The translations under genes were made by a program, and so were the position numbers. The notes under the pieces are model-generated. The model made no database searches and had not been told where the DNA came from. It saw nothing but the letters and a program-made list of their open reading frames with translations. Positions 8,087 to 16,800 of a stretch of 64,000 nucleotides of DNA are shown here, piece by piece (positions within the stretch are counted from its first letter, which is position 1; each line of letters starts with the position of its first letter). The stretch is taken from assembly GCF_900183385.1 (NCBI RefSeq), contig NZ_FXUT01000006.1, positions 16,710 through 80,709 of the forward strand, in the 5' to 3' direction. The DNA comes from Listeria costaricensis (GTDB lineage: Bacteria > Bacillota > Bacilli > Lactobacillales > Listeriaceae).

Positions 8087-8116
8087 TTGACTTATCAAAT
8101 GATAAGAGTTTACAGT
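8087..8116 (+). promoter_or_regulatory. crtMN promoter with palindromic operator
   Basis: TTGACT (8087-8092) and TACAGT (8111-8116) are 18 bp apart. The spacer contains the perfect palindrome CTTATCA-AA-TGATAAG (8091-8106), overlapping the end of the -35 box. A dimeric repressor bound there would block RNA polymerase. No regulator gene adjoins crtMN. Confidence 0.65.
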
Positions 8117-8148
8117 AGAGATAGACGAAGGAAACAAGGAGGATTCTC

Positions 8149-9024
8149 TTGATATTATCAGAAGGCGACAAAATGCTGGAGCTGCATGAACCGGATTTTC
8201 GATATTGTGAAAATATTATGCGCAAACATGCAAAAAGCTTCTACAGTGCATTTTCAAAACTACCTATAAAAAAAGCAAATGCGATTTATGCGATCTATGC
8301 CTTCTGTCGACTGGCGGATGATGCAATGGATGTACATCAGGATATTCAAGAATTAAATCAGCTTGAGGAAGAGTTGTTTCTTTTTATGGACGGGGAAGTT
8401 CCAGATAAGCCATTATGGCGGGCTTTAGCAGTTGTCTGCCATATTTTTCCAATCGAGCTGCGTTATTTTGAAGAATTAATTCAGGGGCAGAAAAAAGATC
8501 TCCATTTTGAGCAGCCGACTAGCCAAGCGGAACTAGAGGACTATTGCTATTTTGTGGCCAGCACGGTGGGACTCATGTTGCTACCTGTTTTGACCGATCA
8601 GCCAAGTGCCGTTCAAGAGCAGGCAAAAGCGCTAGGTGTGGCGATGCAGCTGACGAATATTTTGCGAGATGTCGGCGAGGATTTAAAAAATGAGCGGATT
8701 TACTTACCGACAGATGTCATCCAAATGAACGGTTATTCGGAAAAAGAGTTAGCCACACATACGATTAACCAGGCTTTTGTTAACCTATGGGAATTTGAAG
8801 CAGGACGCGCGGAGAAGCTATACAGTGAGGCGCTCACGATGATGCCTTATATAGATGAAGACTGCCGGCTGCCTTTGCTTTTGGCGATTTATTATTACCG
8901 AGAAATTTTGAACGCTGTCCGTAATGAGAAGTATCAATGCTTTGAAAAAAGGAATTTTGTCGGCACCCAAAGAAAATATACGCTATATAAAGCCGCCAAA
9001 AAAGGTTTGGCAGAGCTAAAATAA
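8149..9024 (+). CDS. crtM: 4,4'-diapophytoene synthase (dehydrosqualene synthase)
   Basis: A 291-residue trans-isoprenyl synthase that condenses two farnesyl diphosphates into C30 4,4'-diapophytoene. Both aspartate-rich magnesium-binding motifs are present: DDAMD (about residue 58) and DVGED within ILRDVGEDLKNERIYLP. The N-terminal stretch FRYCENIMRKHAKSFY closely resembles S. aureus CrtM from memory, and the length fits. The start is TTG at 8149, supported by AAGGAGG six bases upstream; a downstream ATG lacks a site. The gene is the first of a two-gene operon with crtN, 76 bases apart, and has its own promoter. Confidence 0.95.
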   Translation: MILSEGDKMLELHEPDFRYCENIMRKHAKSFYSAFSKLPIKKANAIYAIYAFCRLADDAMDVHQDIQELNQLEEELFLFMDGEVPDKPLWRALAVVCHIFPIELRYFEELIQGQKKDLHFEQPTSQAELEDYCYFVASTVGLMLLPVLTDQPSAVQEQAKALGVAMQLTNILRDVGEDLKNERIYLPTDVIQMNGYSEKELATHTINQAFVNLWEFEAGRAEKLYSEALTMMPYIDEDCRLPLLLAIYYYREILNAVRNEKYQCFEKRNFVGTQRKYTLYKAAKKGLAELK

Positions 9025-9100
9025 GGGAAGTTTTTGGAAAGCAGGCCTAAATGATACGGCCTTTTAGTAACAACAAGTTTGAAAAAGGGGAGGGGCCTGT

Positions 9101-10600
9101 TTGAAAAAAATAGCAATCGTAGGTGGCGGCATCACAGGACTTGCTTCGGCAGTTCGGCTTGCGGCAAAGGGCCATCAGGTCACACTATTTGAAAAAGAAG
9201 CGAATGTTGGCGGTCGGATGAACCAATTGACAAAGGACGGTTTTATATTTGATATGGGGCCAACAATCGTGATGATGCCGGAAGTCTATGCAGATGTATT
9301 TGAAGCAGCCGGCAGAAAAATGGCTGATTATTTGGACATGCAGCCACTGGAGAGTATTTATGATATTTATTTTTCTGATGAAGAAAAGATAACGGTAACG
9401 ACTGATTTGCCACAGCTACATACGACTTTTGAAAAAATGGAACCCGGCTCGATGCAAGGGTTTTTAGATTTTCTGGCAGAAATTTACAAGCGCTATACGA
9501 TCGCACGAAAATACTTTTTGGAGCGAACGTTTCGCAAGCCAACTGATTTTTATAATCCGTTTACGTTATATCAGGGCTTGCGACTCAAGACATTTAACAG
9601 TGCGGATCAGCTGATTAAAAAATATATTCCCAATGAAAAAATTCAAAAACTGCTGGCTTTTCAAACTTTGTATATCGGAATTGATCCTGCACAAGGGCCT
9701 TCGCTCTATTCGATTATTCCGATGATCGAAATGATGTATGGGGTGCATTATATTCGTGGCGGCATGTATCGCATGGCGGAAGCACTGGAGAGATTGGCAT
9801 TAGAGCTTGGGGTTGTGATCGAAAAGGCGGCACCTGTTGCGCGAATACTGGTTGATGAAGCCAAGAAGCAGGCCATTGGCGTTGAAACGACGGCGCCGCA
9901 TTTTTTTGACCAGATTTTATGTACGGCGGATTTTCCCTATGCGGCCCAAAAACTCCTCCCACCATTAAAAAAATATCCACCGGAAAAAATAGAGGCGATG
10001 GACTATTCCTGCTCAGCCTTTTTGCTCTATTTGGGCGTGGACGAGGACTTGCGCGGGAAAATAAATGTTCATAACGTGATTTTCTCGCATGATTTTGAGC
10101 AGAATATCCAAGAGATTTTTGGCGGCACCCTATCGGAAGATCCGTCGCTGTACTTTTATGCGCCTTCTACGATCGATCCGTCATTAGCGCCTGAAAATAA
10201 AACCGGTTTGTATGTATTGATGCCGGTACCGGAGCGAAAAACGGGCCAATTTGACTGGGATGATCCGGCGTTTTTGGATCAGGTAAAACAGATCGTCTTC
10301 CGAAAATTGAAAGAAATTCCGGCGCTTAGCCAATTAGATCAGCAGATTATTTCGGAAACAATTTTCACGCCAGCAGATTTTGAAAGGAATTACCATGCCA
10401 AATTTGGTGCGGCATTCGGACTGCGGCCAACACTCAAGCAGAGCAATTATTACCGACCACAAAATGTAAGCACTGATTATCAGCACTTGTATTTTGCTGG
10501 CGCCAGTACGCATCCCGGTGCCGGTGTTCCGATCGTCTTGACAAGCGCCAAGATTACAACGGATGAGATGTTGAAGGACATGAACAACGAGTGGTGCTGA
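9101..10600 (+). CDS. crtN: 4,4'-diapophytoene desaturase
   Basis: A 499-residue FAD-dependent carotenoid desaturase. The N-terminal dinucleotide-binding motif is IVGGGITGLASAVRLA, followed by FEKEANVGGRM and FDMGPTIVMMP. The C-terminal FAD motif is YFAGASTHPGAGVPIVLTSA. All are hallmarks of CrtN, which introduces double bases stepwise into 4,4'-diapophytoene to give yellow 4,4'-diaponeurosporene. The start is TTG with GGGGAGGGG just upstream. No crtP, crtQ or crtO oxidase, transferase or acyltransferase is encoded nearby, so the pathway in this window stops at the hydrocarbon pigment, which should lie in the cytoplasmic membrane. A terminator shared with the convergent remnant follows. Confidence 0.96.
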   Translation: MKKIAIVGGGITGLASAVRLAAKGHQVTLFEKEANVGGRMNQLTKDGFIFDMGPTIVMMPEVYADVFEAAGRKMADYLDMQPLESIYDIYFSDEEKITVTTDLPQLHTTFEKMEPGSMQGFLDFLAEIYKRYTIARKYFLERTFRKPTDFYNPFTLYQGLRLKTFNSADQLIKKYIPNEKIQKLLAFQTLYIGIDPAQGPSLYSIIPMIEMMYGVHYIRGGMYRMAEALERLALELGVVIEKAAPVARILVDEAKKQAIGVETTAPHFFDQILCTADFPYAAQKLLPPLKKYPPEKIEAMDYSCSAFLLYLGVDEDLRGKINVHNVIFSHDFEQNIQEIFGGTLSEDPSLYFYAPSTIDPSLAPENKTGLYVLMPVPERKTGQFDWDDPAFLDQVKQIVFRKLKEIPALSQLDQQIISETIFTPADFERNYHAKFGAAFGLRPTLKQSNYYRPQNVSTDYQHLYFAGASTHPGAGVPIVLTSAKITTDEMLKDMNNEWC

Positions 10601-10603
10601 TAT

Positions 10604-10670
10604 AAAAAAAGAACTGGCAACCAAGCCAACCATTTTATCAATGGGCTAGCCGTGGTTGCCAGTTCTTTTT
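10604..10670. terminator. Bidirectional terminator after crtN
   Basis: A long hairpin: AAAAGAACTGGCAACCA pairs with TGGTTGCCAGTTCTTTT, with A- and T-runs on the outer sides. It serves crtN and the convergent surface-protein remnant. Confidence 0.92.
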
Positions 10671-10674
10671 AGCT

Positions 10675-11089
10675 TTACGAACGTTTTCTCAGGCCGATGA
10701 CACCAATGCTACCAGCTATACCTAATAAAATAAGCCAGTCACTACGCGTGTCTCCTGTTTTGGGAAGGGGTGCGTCAGTTGATTTCACCATACTTATAGA
10801 AGCACCAGTATCTGGGATGATTAGAGCATTGTCGGCTGGAATTGTAGAAGCTTTATAGATGTAAGTGACCGTTTGATTTTTGAGCAGAAAATACGCCATC
10901 CGCATGACCTTTTGTCCCTACAAGTTCATACCCAGGAATAAGCCATGCTTTTGTATGATAAGGTTCTCCTAATTTGCCGGCCTGGACAATATCTTCTGCT
11001 AAAGGCTGGCCATTTTCATCTTGATAAGAAGCGGTTACTGTGCTACTTGCAAGAGGAGCCATGACGGTTATTGTAGCAGATGCATTTAA
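10675..11089 (-). pseudogene. Remnant of a MucBP-domain LPXTG surface protein
   Basis: Only the end of a surface protein is left. Reading on the minus strand, an open frame begins after a stop codon at 11090-11092 with no start of its own, and encodes one MucBP module (SSTVTASYQDENGQPL, then AWLIPGYELVGTKGHADG). Near 10883 the frame breaks in a run of five A: the module should continue as NQTVTYIYK, which is found in the next frame, followed by a stalk and the sorting signal LPKTGD, hydrophobic stretch and GLRKRS. Removing one A would restore the frame. Loss of the N-terminus plus a frameshift indicates a decayed gene, though the shift itself could be a sequencing error. Confidence 0.85.
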
Positions 11090-11145
11090 TTATATTTCTT
11101 GTAAAAATGAGGATTTTCGTTATAAATGTGACAATTCTTAAAAAC

Positions 11146-11180
11146 AAAAAACGCTTTTTAAAATAGCAAAAAAGCGTTTT
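11146..11180 (-). terminator. Terminator for the ABC permease-ATPase operon
   Basis: The arms AAAACGCTTTTT and AAAAAGCGTTTT form a hairpin 18 bases beyond the permease stop on the minus strand, with T-rich sequence following in that direction. It is also symmetrical enough to work weakly on the plus strand. Confidence 0.75.
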
Positions 11181-11197
11181 GTCGATGATGAGCAGGC

Positions 11198-11956
11198 TTA
11201 TTTTTCTTTTCGCTGCCAAGGAACTAGCAGATATTCGAGTCCGTCGATACATTTGAAAAGCAGATAGCCGAGCAGGCACAGGGCCAGAATTCCGCAAAAC
11301 ATATCCGGATAATCAATCATGGACCAGGCGTTCATGATGTAGTAGCCCAGACCATAATCGGTCGCATAATTTTCGGCAAAAAAGAGCGAGGCGAGGGCAA
11401 TTCCGATACAAACCCGCAGACCACTCAAAATTTGCGGCAGGACGGCGGGGAAAAGCAAATGTCTGAAAGTCTGCCATCTGCCTGCGTAAAGGGAGGTCAT
11501 CACTTGAAAATAGCGCGGTTCGATTTGGCTGATGCCGTCTCGTACGGATAAAATAATTTGGAAAACAATGATCCAGATAATCAACATGATTTTTGAAAAA
11601 TCTCCCAAGCCGTATAAAATCATAAAGACTGGCAGAAAAGCCACTTTTGGAATGGGATAAATCATGTAGAGAATCGGCGAAAAAATTCGGTCGCACCATT
11701 TGTTGACGCCAATCAGGATGCCAAGCGGGACACCGATTAATAAAGAGACCGCGATGGCAATCAGGATGCGATACAGGCTGCTGGCAATATGCGGCAAGAG
11801 CAAAGGGAAGTCTTGGAAAAATTGGCCAATCGTTGCGAGTGGACTTGGAATTACGGCCTTATCGATGACGAGATAAAGCAATTCCCAAATCACCAGGATG
11901 CCAATCACGCCTATCAAAAACTGACCAACAGCTCGTCGAAGCGTTTTAAATTTCAT
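11198..11956 (-). CDS. ABC transporter permease, SsuC/ThiX-like
   Basis: A 252-residue inner-membrane permease with about six hydrophobic segments, starting with an N-terminal helix (LIGVIGILVIWELLYLVI) and carrying the cytoplasmic EAA-like loop region around FRHLLFPAVLPQILSGLRVCIGIAL, characteristic of the nitrate/sulfonate/taurine/pyrimidine importer family. It overlaps the upstream ATPase gene by four bases, so both are translated together. It has no binding-protein gene beside it. The lipoprotein at 7057 belongs to the same importer class and is the natural partner. The substrate is not defined by the sequence. Confidence 0.9.
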   Translation of the reverse strand: MKFKTLRRAVGQFLIGVIGILVIWELLYLVIDKAVIPSPLATIGQFFQDFPLLLPHIASSLYRILIAIAVSLLIGVPLGILIGVNKWCDRIFSPILYMIYPIPKVAFLPVFMILYGLGDFSKIMLIIWIIVFQIILSVRDGISQIEPRYFQVMTSLYAGRWQTFRHLLFPAVLPQILSGLRVCIGIALASLFFAENYATDYGLGYYIMNAWSMIDYPDMFCGILALCLLGYLLFKCIDGLEYLLVPWQRKEK

Positions 11957-12699
11957 TGAGGTTGTCCCTCCTCAAGCAGCTGCCGAACCCGGACGCACAT
12001 TTCGTAAAAAGCAGGCGAAGTGCGCAGGTTTTCTTGACCAAAAAGCGGATTTTCTATTTCAGTGGCGATTCGCCCAGTTTGCATAATGACGATTTTTTGA
12101 CCCAGCAGAATGGCTTCTTCGATAGAATGGGTCACTTGAATCATGGTGTGTTCGCGAGAGGCGGCAATTTCAGCGAGCGTGTCTTGAAGCGACTCCTTGG
12201 TCATGGCATCAAGGGCGGCCGTGACCTCATCTAAAAGTAGCACGGACGGTTCCAGTGCCAGACTGCGGCCGATCGCTGCCCGCTGTTTCTGTCCACCGCT
12301 GATCTGATGGGGATAACGGTTCTGAATATCCCTAATTTTTAACCGCTCTAAAATGTGAAGCGTCTTGTCGTGTTGCTCTTTTGGCGGATATTTTTTCATC
12401 TTTAAGCCAAGTGCCACATTTTCGTAGACCGTCTTCCAAGGAAATAACGAGTAGTCTTGAAAAATAATCGCCGTGTCCTCCGGGTAGCGAACAAGTGGCA
12501 AGCCATCATAAAATACCGTTCCGCAAGTAGGCTTTATAAAGGCGGCCAATGTATTTAGAAGCGTGGTCTTTCCACAGCCTGATGGCCCAATAATCGAGCA
12601 ACTCGTACCGCCAGCAATTTCAAGCGAAAGGTTCTCTAAAACCGTCTTGTCCTCATATTTGATCGTGACATCTTGCATCTGTATGGCTTTTGCGCCCAT
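11953..12699 (-). CDS. ABC transporter ATP-binding protein, SsuB-like
   Basis: A 248-residue importer ATPase with Walker A GPSGCGKTT (about residues 38-46), Q-loop IIFQDYSLFPW, signature SGGQKQR and Walker B VLLLDEV followed by TAALD. The Walker B segment reads DEV where most relatives have DEP; the catalytic glutamate is intact. The H-loop is in IQVTHSIEEA. It is the first gene of a two-gene operon with the permease, preceded by a good promoter on the minus strand, and probably energises uptake through the permease together with the lipoprotein at 7057. Confidence 0.92.
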   Translation of the reverse strand: MGAKAIQMQDVTIKYEDKTVLENLSLEIAGGTSCSIIGPSGCGKTTLLNTLAAFIKPTCGTVFYDGLPLVRYPEDTAIIFQDYSLFPWKTVYENVALGLKMKKYPPKEQHDKTLHILERLKIRDIQNRYPHQISGGQKQRAAIGRSLALEPSVLLLDEVTAALDAMTKESLQDTLAEIAASREHTMIQVTHSIEEAILLGQKIVIMQTGRIATEIENPLFGQENLRTSPAFYEMCVRVRQLLEEGQPQ

Positions 12700-12732
12700 C
12701 TCTGCACCTCTACTTCAAAAAGTTCTGCTTTT

Positions 12733-12761
12733 AACATAGCCCAGTTTCAAACCATTGTCAA
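12733..12761 (-). promoter_or_regulatory. Promoter for the ATPase-permease operon
   Basis: On the minus strand TTGACA (12756-12761) and TATGTT (12733-12738) are 17 bp apart, a near-ideal sigma-A promoter about 35 bases before the ATPase start. Confidence 0.75.
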
Positions 12762-13012
12762 GGCGCTCTGTAAAGCCGTTTCTTCATGAAAACTCGTCAA
12801 AAAATTGCTTCCTCCGCTTAAAAGGCACCTTTTACCCGAGTCAAATAGCGGTGAAAGAACGACTAACCTTGCACAAGCGCCCCAGGATGGATGCAAAAGA
12901 AGGGAAGCATCCCGTGCAAAACGGCACTTTTGCAAGGCTAAAGAAAAATTTGGATAAAAAGCAATGTTTTTCGATTTGAATTTTCGGGCTACCTAAATCC
13001 CACGAAAATGCG
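12762..13012. other. Intergenic stretch without recognisable gene
   Basis: Part of the roughly 360-base gap between the divergent ATPase and ogt genes. Short frames occur on both strands, but none has a ribosome binding site or protein-like composition. The only structure seen is a small hairpin at 12915-12934 (TGCAAAA, six-base loop, TTTTGCA) of unknown meaning. Confidence 0.5.
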
Positions 13013-13018
13013 TATAAT
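13013..13018 (+). promoter_or_regulatory. -10 box of the ogt promoter
   Basis: TATAAT at 13013-13018 lies about 38 bases before the preferred TTG start of ogt. It overlaps an upstream in-frame ATG (13008), which therefore would not be transcribed from this promoter. No good -35 box is seen. Confidence 0.5.
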
Positions 13019-13055
13019 AGAAATGGAAGGACAGTTGGAGAAAGGAGAGGCACGA

Positions 13056-13538
13056 TTGATTGAATATGATGAATTTGGACCAGCGCGACTTTTCTTTGCT
13101 GTTCGGGAGGATAAACTGATTTTTGTCAGCGGCTGTGAATGCGGGGAGAAAGAACTGCAGGACTGGCTGGCAAAGCATTTTCCTGCGGAGCAAACTGTTC
13201 GCGTAGAGCTACCGGTTTTTAGAGAGTGGCTGCGGGCTTATTTTGCAGGTGAGAAAGTAGGGATACCGCCATATGGACTGACAGGCACTGCTTTTCAAAA
13301 GCAAGTCTGGGAGGCTTTGTTTGAGGTGCATCGTGGTGAGACAATTAGCTATACAGCGCTTGCTGAAAAAATTGGCAAAAAGTCGGCTGTGCGGGCAGTT
13401 GCCAGTGCGGTCGGGAAAAATCCGCTGTTAATTGTCTGTCCTTGTCACCGGATTATCGGTAAAAATGGGACGCTGCATGGCTATCGCGGCGGGCTTGCAA
13501 TGAAAAAACGCTTGCTTGAGTTGGAACAGTCCAACTAG
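13056..13538 (+). CDS. ogt: Methylated-DNA--protein-cysteine methyltransferase
   Basis: A suicide DNA repair protein that takes the methyl group from O6-methylguanine onto its own cysteine. The active-site motif PCHR is present in IVCPCHRIIG, with the helix-turn-helix YTALAEKIGKKSAVRAVASAVGKNP just before it. The length of 160 residues fits a single-domain Ogt. The TTG at 13056 is chosen because AAAGGAGAGG lies just upstream; longer in-frame starts at 13008 and 13023 have no binding site and overlap or abut the -10 box. The gene is monocistronic, ending near the terminator that also serves the convergent tRNA gene. Confidence 0.9.
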   Translation: MIEYDEFGPARLFFAVREDKLIFVSGCECGEKELQDWLAKHFPAEQTVRVELPVFREWLRAYFAGEKVGIPPYGLTGTAFQKQVWEALFEVHRGETISYTALAEKIGKKSAVRAVASAVGKNPLLIVCPCHRIIGKNGTLHGYRGGLAMKKRLLELEQSN

Positions 13539-13579
13539 AATGCCTTGAAACACACACTTATAAATTAGCAATCATGCTG

Positions 13580-13620
13580 AAAAAAAGGATCCATCTTCGC
13601 ACACAGAAGATAGACCCTTT
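13580..13620 (-). terminator. Terminator of the tRNA-Ala gene
   Basis: On the minus strand, right after the tRNA, GGGTCTATCTTC pairs with GAAGATGGATCC and is followed by seven T. It also lies in the right place to stop transcription from ogt on the plus strand. Confidence 0.85.
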
Positions 13621-13625
13621 TTATA

Positions 13626-13698
<73 letters not shown>

Positions 13699-13754
13699 TT
13701 ATGAACACGAAATTATTATAGCGATTTTTGCTAGATTCGTCAAGATGTAAAAAA

Positions 13755-13779
13755 GTTTGCATTTGGATAATAAGGGTAT
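13755..13779 (+). promoter_or_regulatory. SigB-type promoter of the giant surface protein
   Basis: GTTTGC (13755-13760) and GGGTAT (13774-13779) are separated by 13 bp (15 counted from GTTT), fitting the Listeria/Bacillus SigB consensus GTTT-N13-17-GGGWAT. It lies 33 bases before the start codon of the surface protein, a normal distance. Confidence 0.65.
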
Positions 13780-13811
13780 TTTATATTGATAGTACTAGGG
13801 GAGGGAATGGA

Positions 13812-16800
13812 ATGAAACGGGTTGCAGAGTTAGCAGTAGGGGTATTCTTTATTCTTCTGCTTGGTTTCGTGACGCATCAAGAAGAGGTAATGGCAGCAAG
13901 TGTCGGGCCAATTTCACCGGATGATTTATCACCGGAAATATCGGACAACCGCTTTCAGTCCGCTACAGGAAAAATATTACCGAGCGCGGAAGTGGATATG
14001 TCGATCAGTGATCAGAATAATGGGAAATTGGCGATTGACGAAGATTATGAAGTAACGAGTGATGGAGACTATATTTTAATTGGGACCGTTCAGGGGCAAT
14101 ATATTCAAGGGGTGCCCATTTTAAATGAAAAAGGTCAGTTAAATACCGTTCCTAATCGTGATATGGGCGTTATTTTACGTGTAGATAAAGATACGAAGAA
14201 AGTGCTTTGGGCGCGAGTTGTAAACGATGAATCGGGCAATTACAGCCCTACTTATGGGTCTGGCTTGTGGCAAAGCTCTTATAAAGCAATTACGAAGAAT
14301 CCCGCTAGTGATAATTTTTATGTGGGTGGGGAAGTCGTCAATTATTATGGGAACAGTGGTGGCTCAACTTTAATTGTCAAATCGATCAATGCAGACGGGA
14401 ATTTCCAAATTTCCCATAAATCATTTGTCAACTATAACATACCCGATTCCAGTGATTTGACCTATTCTTATTTTATGGATATCGAGTGGGAAGGAAGCAG
14501 CTTGACAATGGCTTTTTCTTCTCGTTATGCACCTGCTGGAAAACAGTTTACCCGGTACAAGCTGGATCCTTCTTCATTTAGCTTGCAAAGTTATGAATAT
14601 AATCCGCTTGACGATGCGTTTTGGTCCAAATATCAGCGAACCGATATTGCCCATGTAGCAAATAAAGGCGAGATGGTCTATTTGGGAAATGCTTCCGGGA
14701 CGGCTCAGATGCGCATGTCATTCCAATACGGAAACAACCAATATACGGAGCTGTCACTGTTTGATGCGGTGCCGGAAGTGAAACAAGAGTCCAGTCCGTA
14801 TATTTTTCTGGAACAGGGCGAAGGGGATACGATTTATGCCGTTCTGGCGACATCATCGAAGTGGTATATTGCTTTAGTAGATGCTTCGACAGAGACGGTC
14901 ATTGCGAAAAAAGAAATGGCGATGGATTCCTCGACTTCTTTGACAAGTGTGACATATAGCGCGGGTAAAGGCTTGCTACTTGGCGGCAGTACGCAGGGAA
15001 AAGAGGATATTTTCAATCATGTGAATTTGACGGCGAATAATGGCTATTATCTAAGCCTTGATAGTAATTTGAATCTATCGGATGTGCAAGTTCTCGTCAC
15101 CGCGCAGGATACCACACTGCAAACGATTCTATCGGCGGAGGGCGATCAGGTAGAAGGCTTTTTCAAATATGAAGGTCAAAATAATGATGGCTATATTCAA
15201 AATGTGACCTATCCTAGCAGCTATACGGTCAATCCGAAAGGCGGCATGCTTTATACGCAATTTGAGATGCAGCCGGCACCAGTGCTTGATACTGGCAATC
15301 CAATCATGGCTTTCTATACGGGTGAGCGGGTATCGAATGTGGACGAAATGGCAGGTGTTTCAGCTTGGGTCGATTCAGACGGTGAACAGCAGGATATTAC
15401 AAGCAATATCATTAAAAATGAATTTGATTTGTTCGCTGTAGGTGTGGAGCAGCAGCTCTATCAGGTGGAATCTTTGCCGGATAGTGGAAATATAACAACG
15501 GGGAGCCGCAACATTCAATTTATCCACAAAATGAAGGCGCCGAGCTTTACAAGTGACTACTTGGCTACGAATCCTTCCTTCAATGTTGGGGATACGGTTG
15601 ATCAGAGCGACATTTGGGCCTTTTCCGGGCTGGACAGTGCGAATAGCATCGACTATGTTGTAACAGCTGTAACGAATGATACAGTGACCCTGCACGCTAC
15701 GATTCACCGGACGGAAGGAACCAGAAGTGCCACTCCGCTTGAAACGGATATCACCGTGCCGAAAACAAATGCAGCTGACAGCACGGCGATTATTGACGTG
15801 ACAAGTGCAGTAGTTGCCTCCGGGAAATATCAAAGTTTGCAGGAGGTTCGCGACGAGGGGCATTTCCATATTTTTGCCTATGATGAAGCAACCGGGGCAG
15901 CCATTTCACCAGATTATGTCACAATCGAAGAAGATCCAGCTGATCCGCTGAAACTCAATGTTCCGGGTGTCTACAATCTGATTGCAAAATTAGACCCGGC
16001 GTCTGGTTATGTGGCAAGTGAAATTCAACTTCAGCTGGCAGTAGTCGACACGGCCCCACCAGAAGTAACGAACATCGATTTGGCGGCCTATAATCCAACC
16101 AGTGCAACGGTCAGTGCGATGGATGATGTCAATGGAGACGGCATCTATAAAATGGACTGGCAAATCAAAGACCAAAATGATCTAGTGGTTCTAAGCGGGG
16201 AGCAGGCGAGTGCAGGCACGCAAATCGTCCAAACGGAAATCCCGCTGGATGTGTCAACTCTGGCCGACGGAGCTTATAAATTTGAAGTGACGGCAGCTGA
16301 CCGGATTGGGCATCAGTCGGCAAGCGAGGCCAAGAGCTTTACGATTGACCGGACTGCGCCGGTAATCACGACAAACAAGACAACGATCACCTATGAAGCC
16401 TACTCGGAAAAATCCGCAGCTGAATTTTTGACGGATATTGCTGCTACAACGGATGATGGTTCGCCAGTGACGAGCGACTTTGATCAAGTGGTGGATATGC
16501 AAGCGGTAGGAAGCTATACGGTGACCTTGAATGCGCAAGATGAGGCGGGAAATCTGGCTATGCCGGTTGAAATCACGGTTGTCGTGAAGGATACGGTACC
16601 GCCAACTGTGACAATGGATAGCGCGATTACGTACAATCAAAATGCCAATCGAACAGAGTCGGAATTTTTGACGGATATTCATGCGGAAGCGAGTGAACCG
16701 GCTCGGTTTACTACCACATTTGATAGTGCTGTGAACTTTAGTGTTCCGGGTGTCTATACGGTGCAAGTGGTTGCTGAGGATATTAGCGGAAATCAGTCGC

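Noticed and set aside
12747-12979. Small overlapping frames in the ATPase-ogt gap
   Set aside because: They have no ribosome binding site, implausible composition, and conflict with the promoter of the ATPase operon.
13008-13055. N-terminal extension of ogt from ATG 13008
   Set aside because: The ATG overlaps the -10 region of the probable promoter and lacks a ribosome binding site; the TTG at 13056 has a good one.
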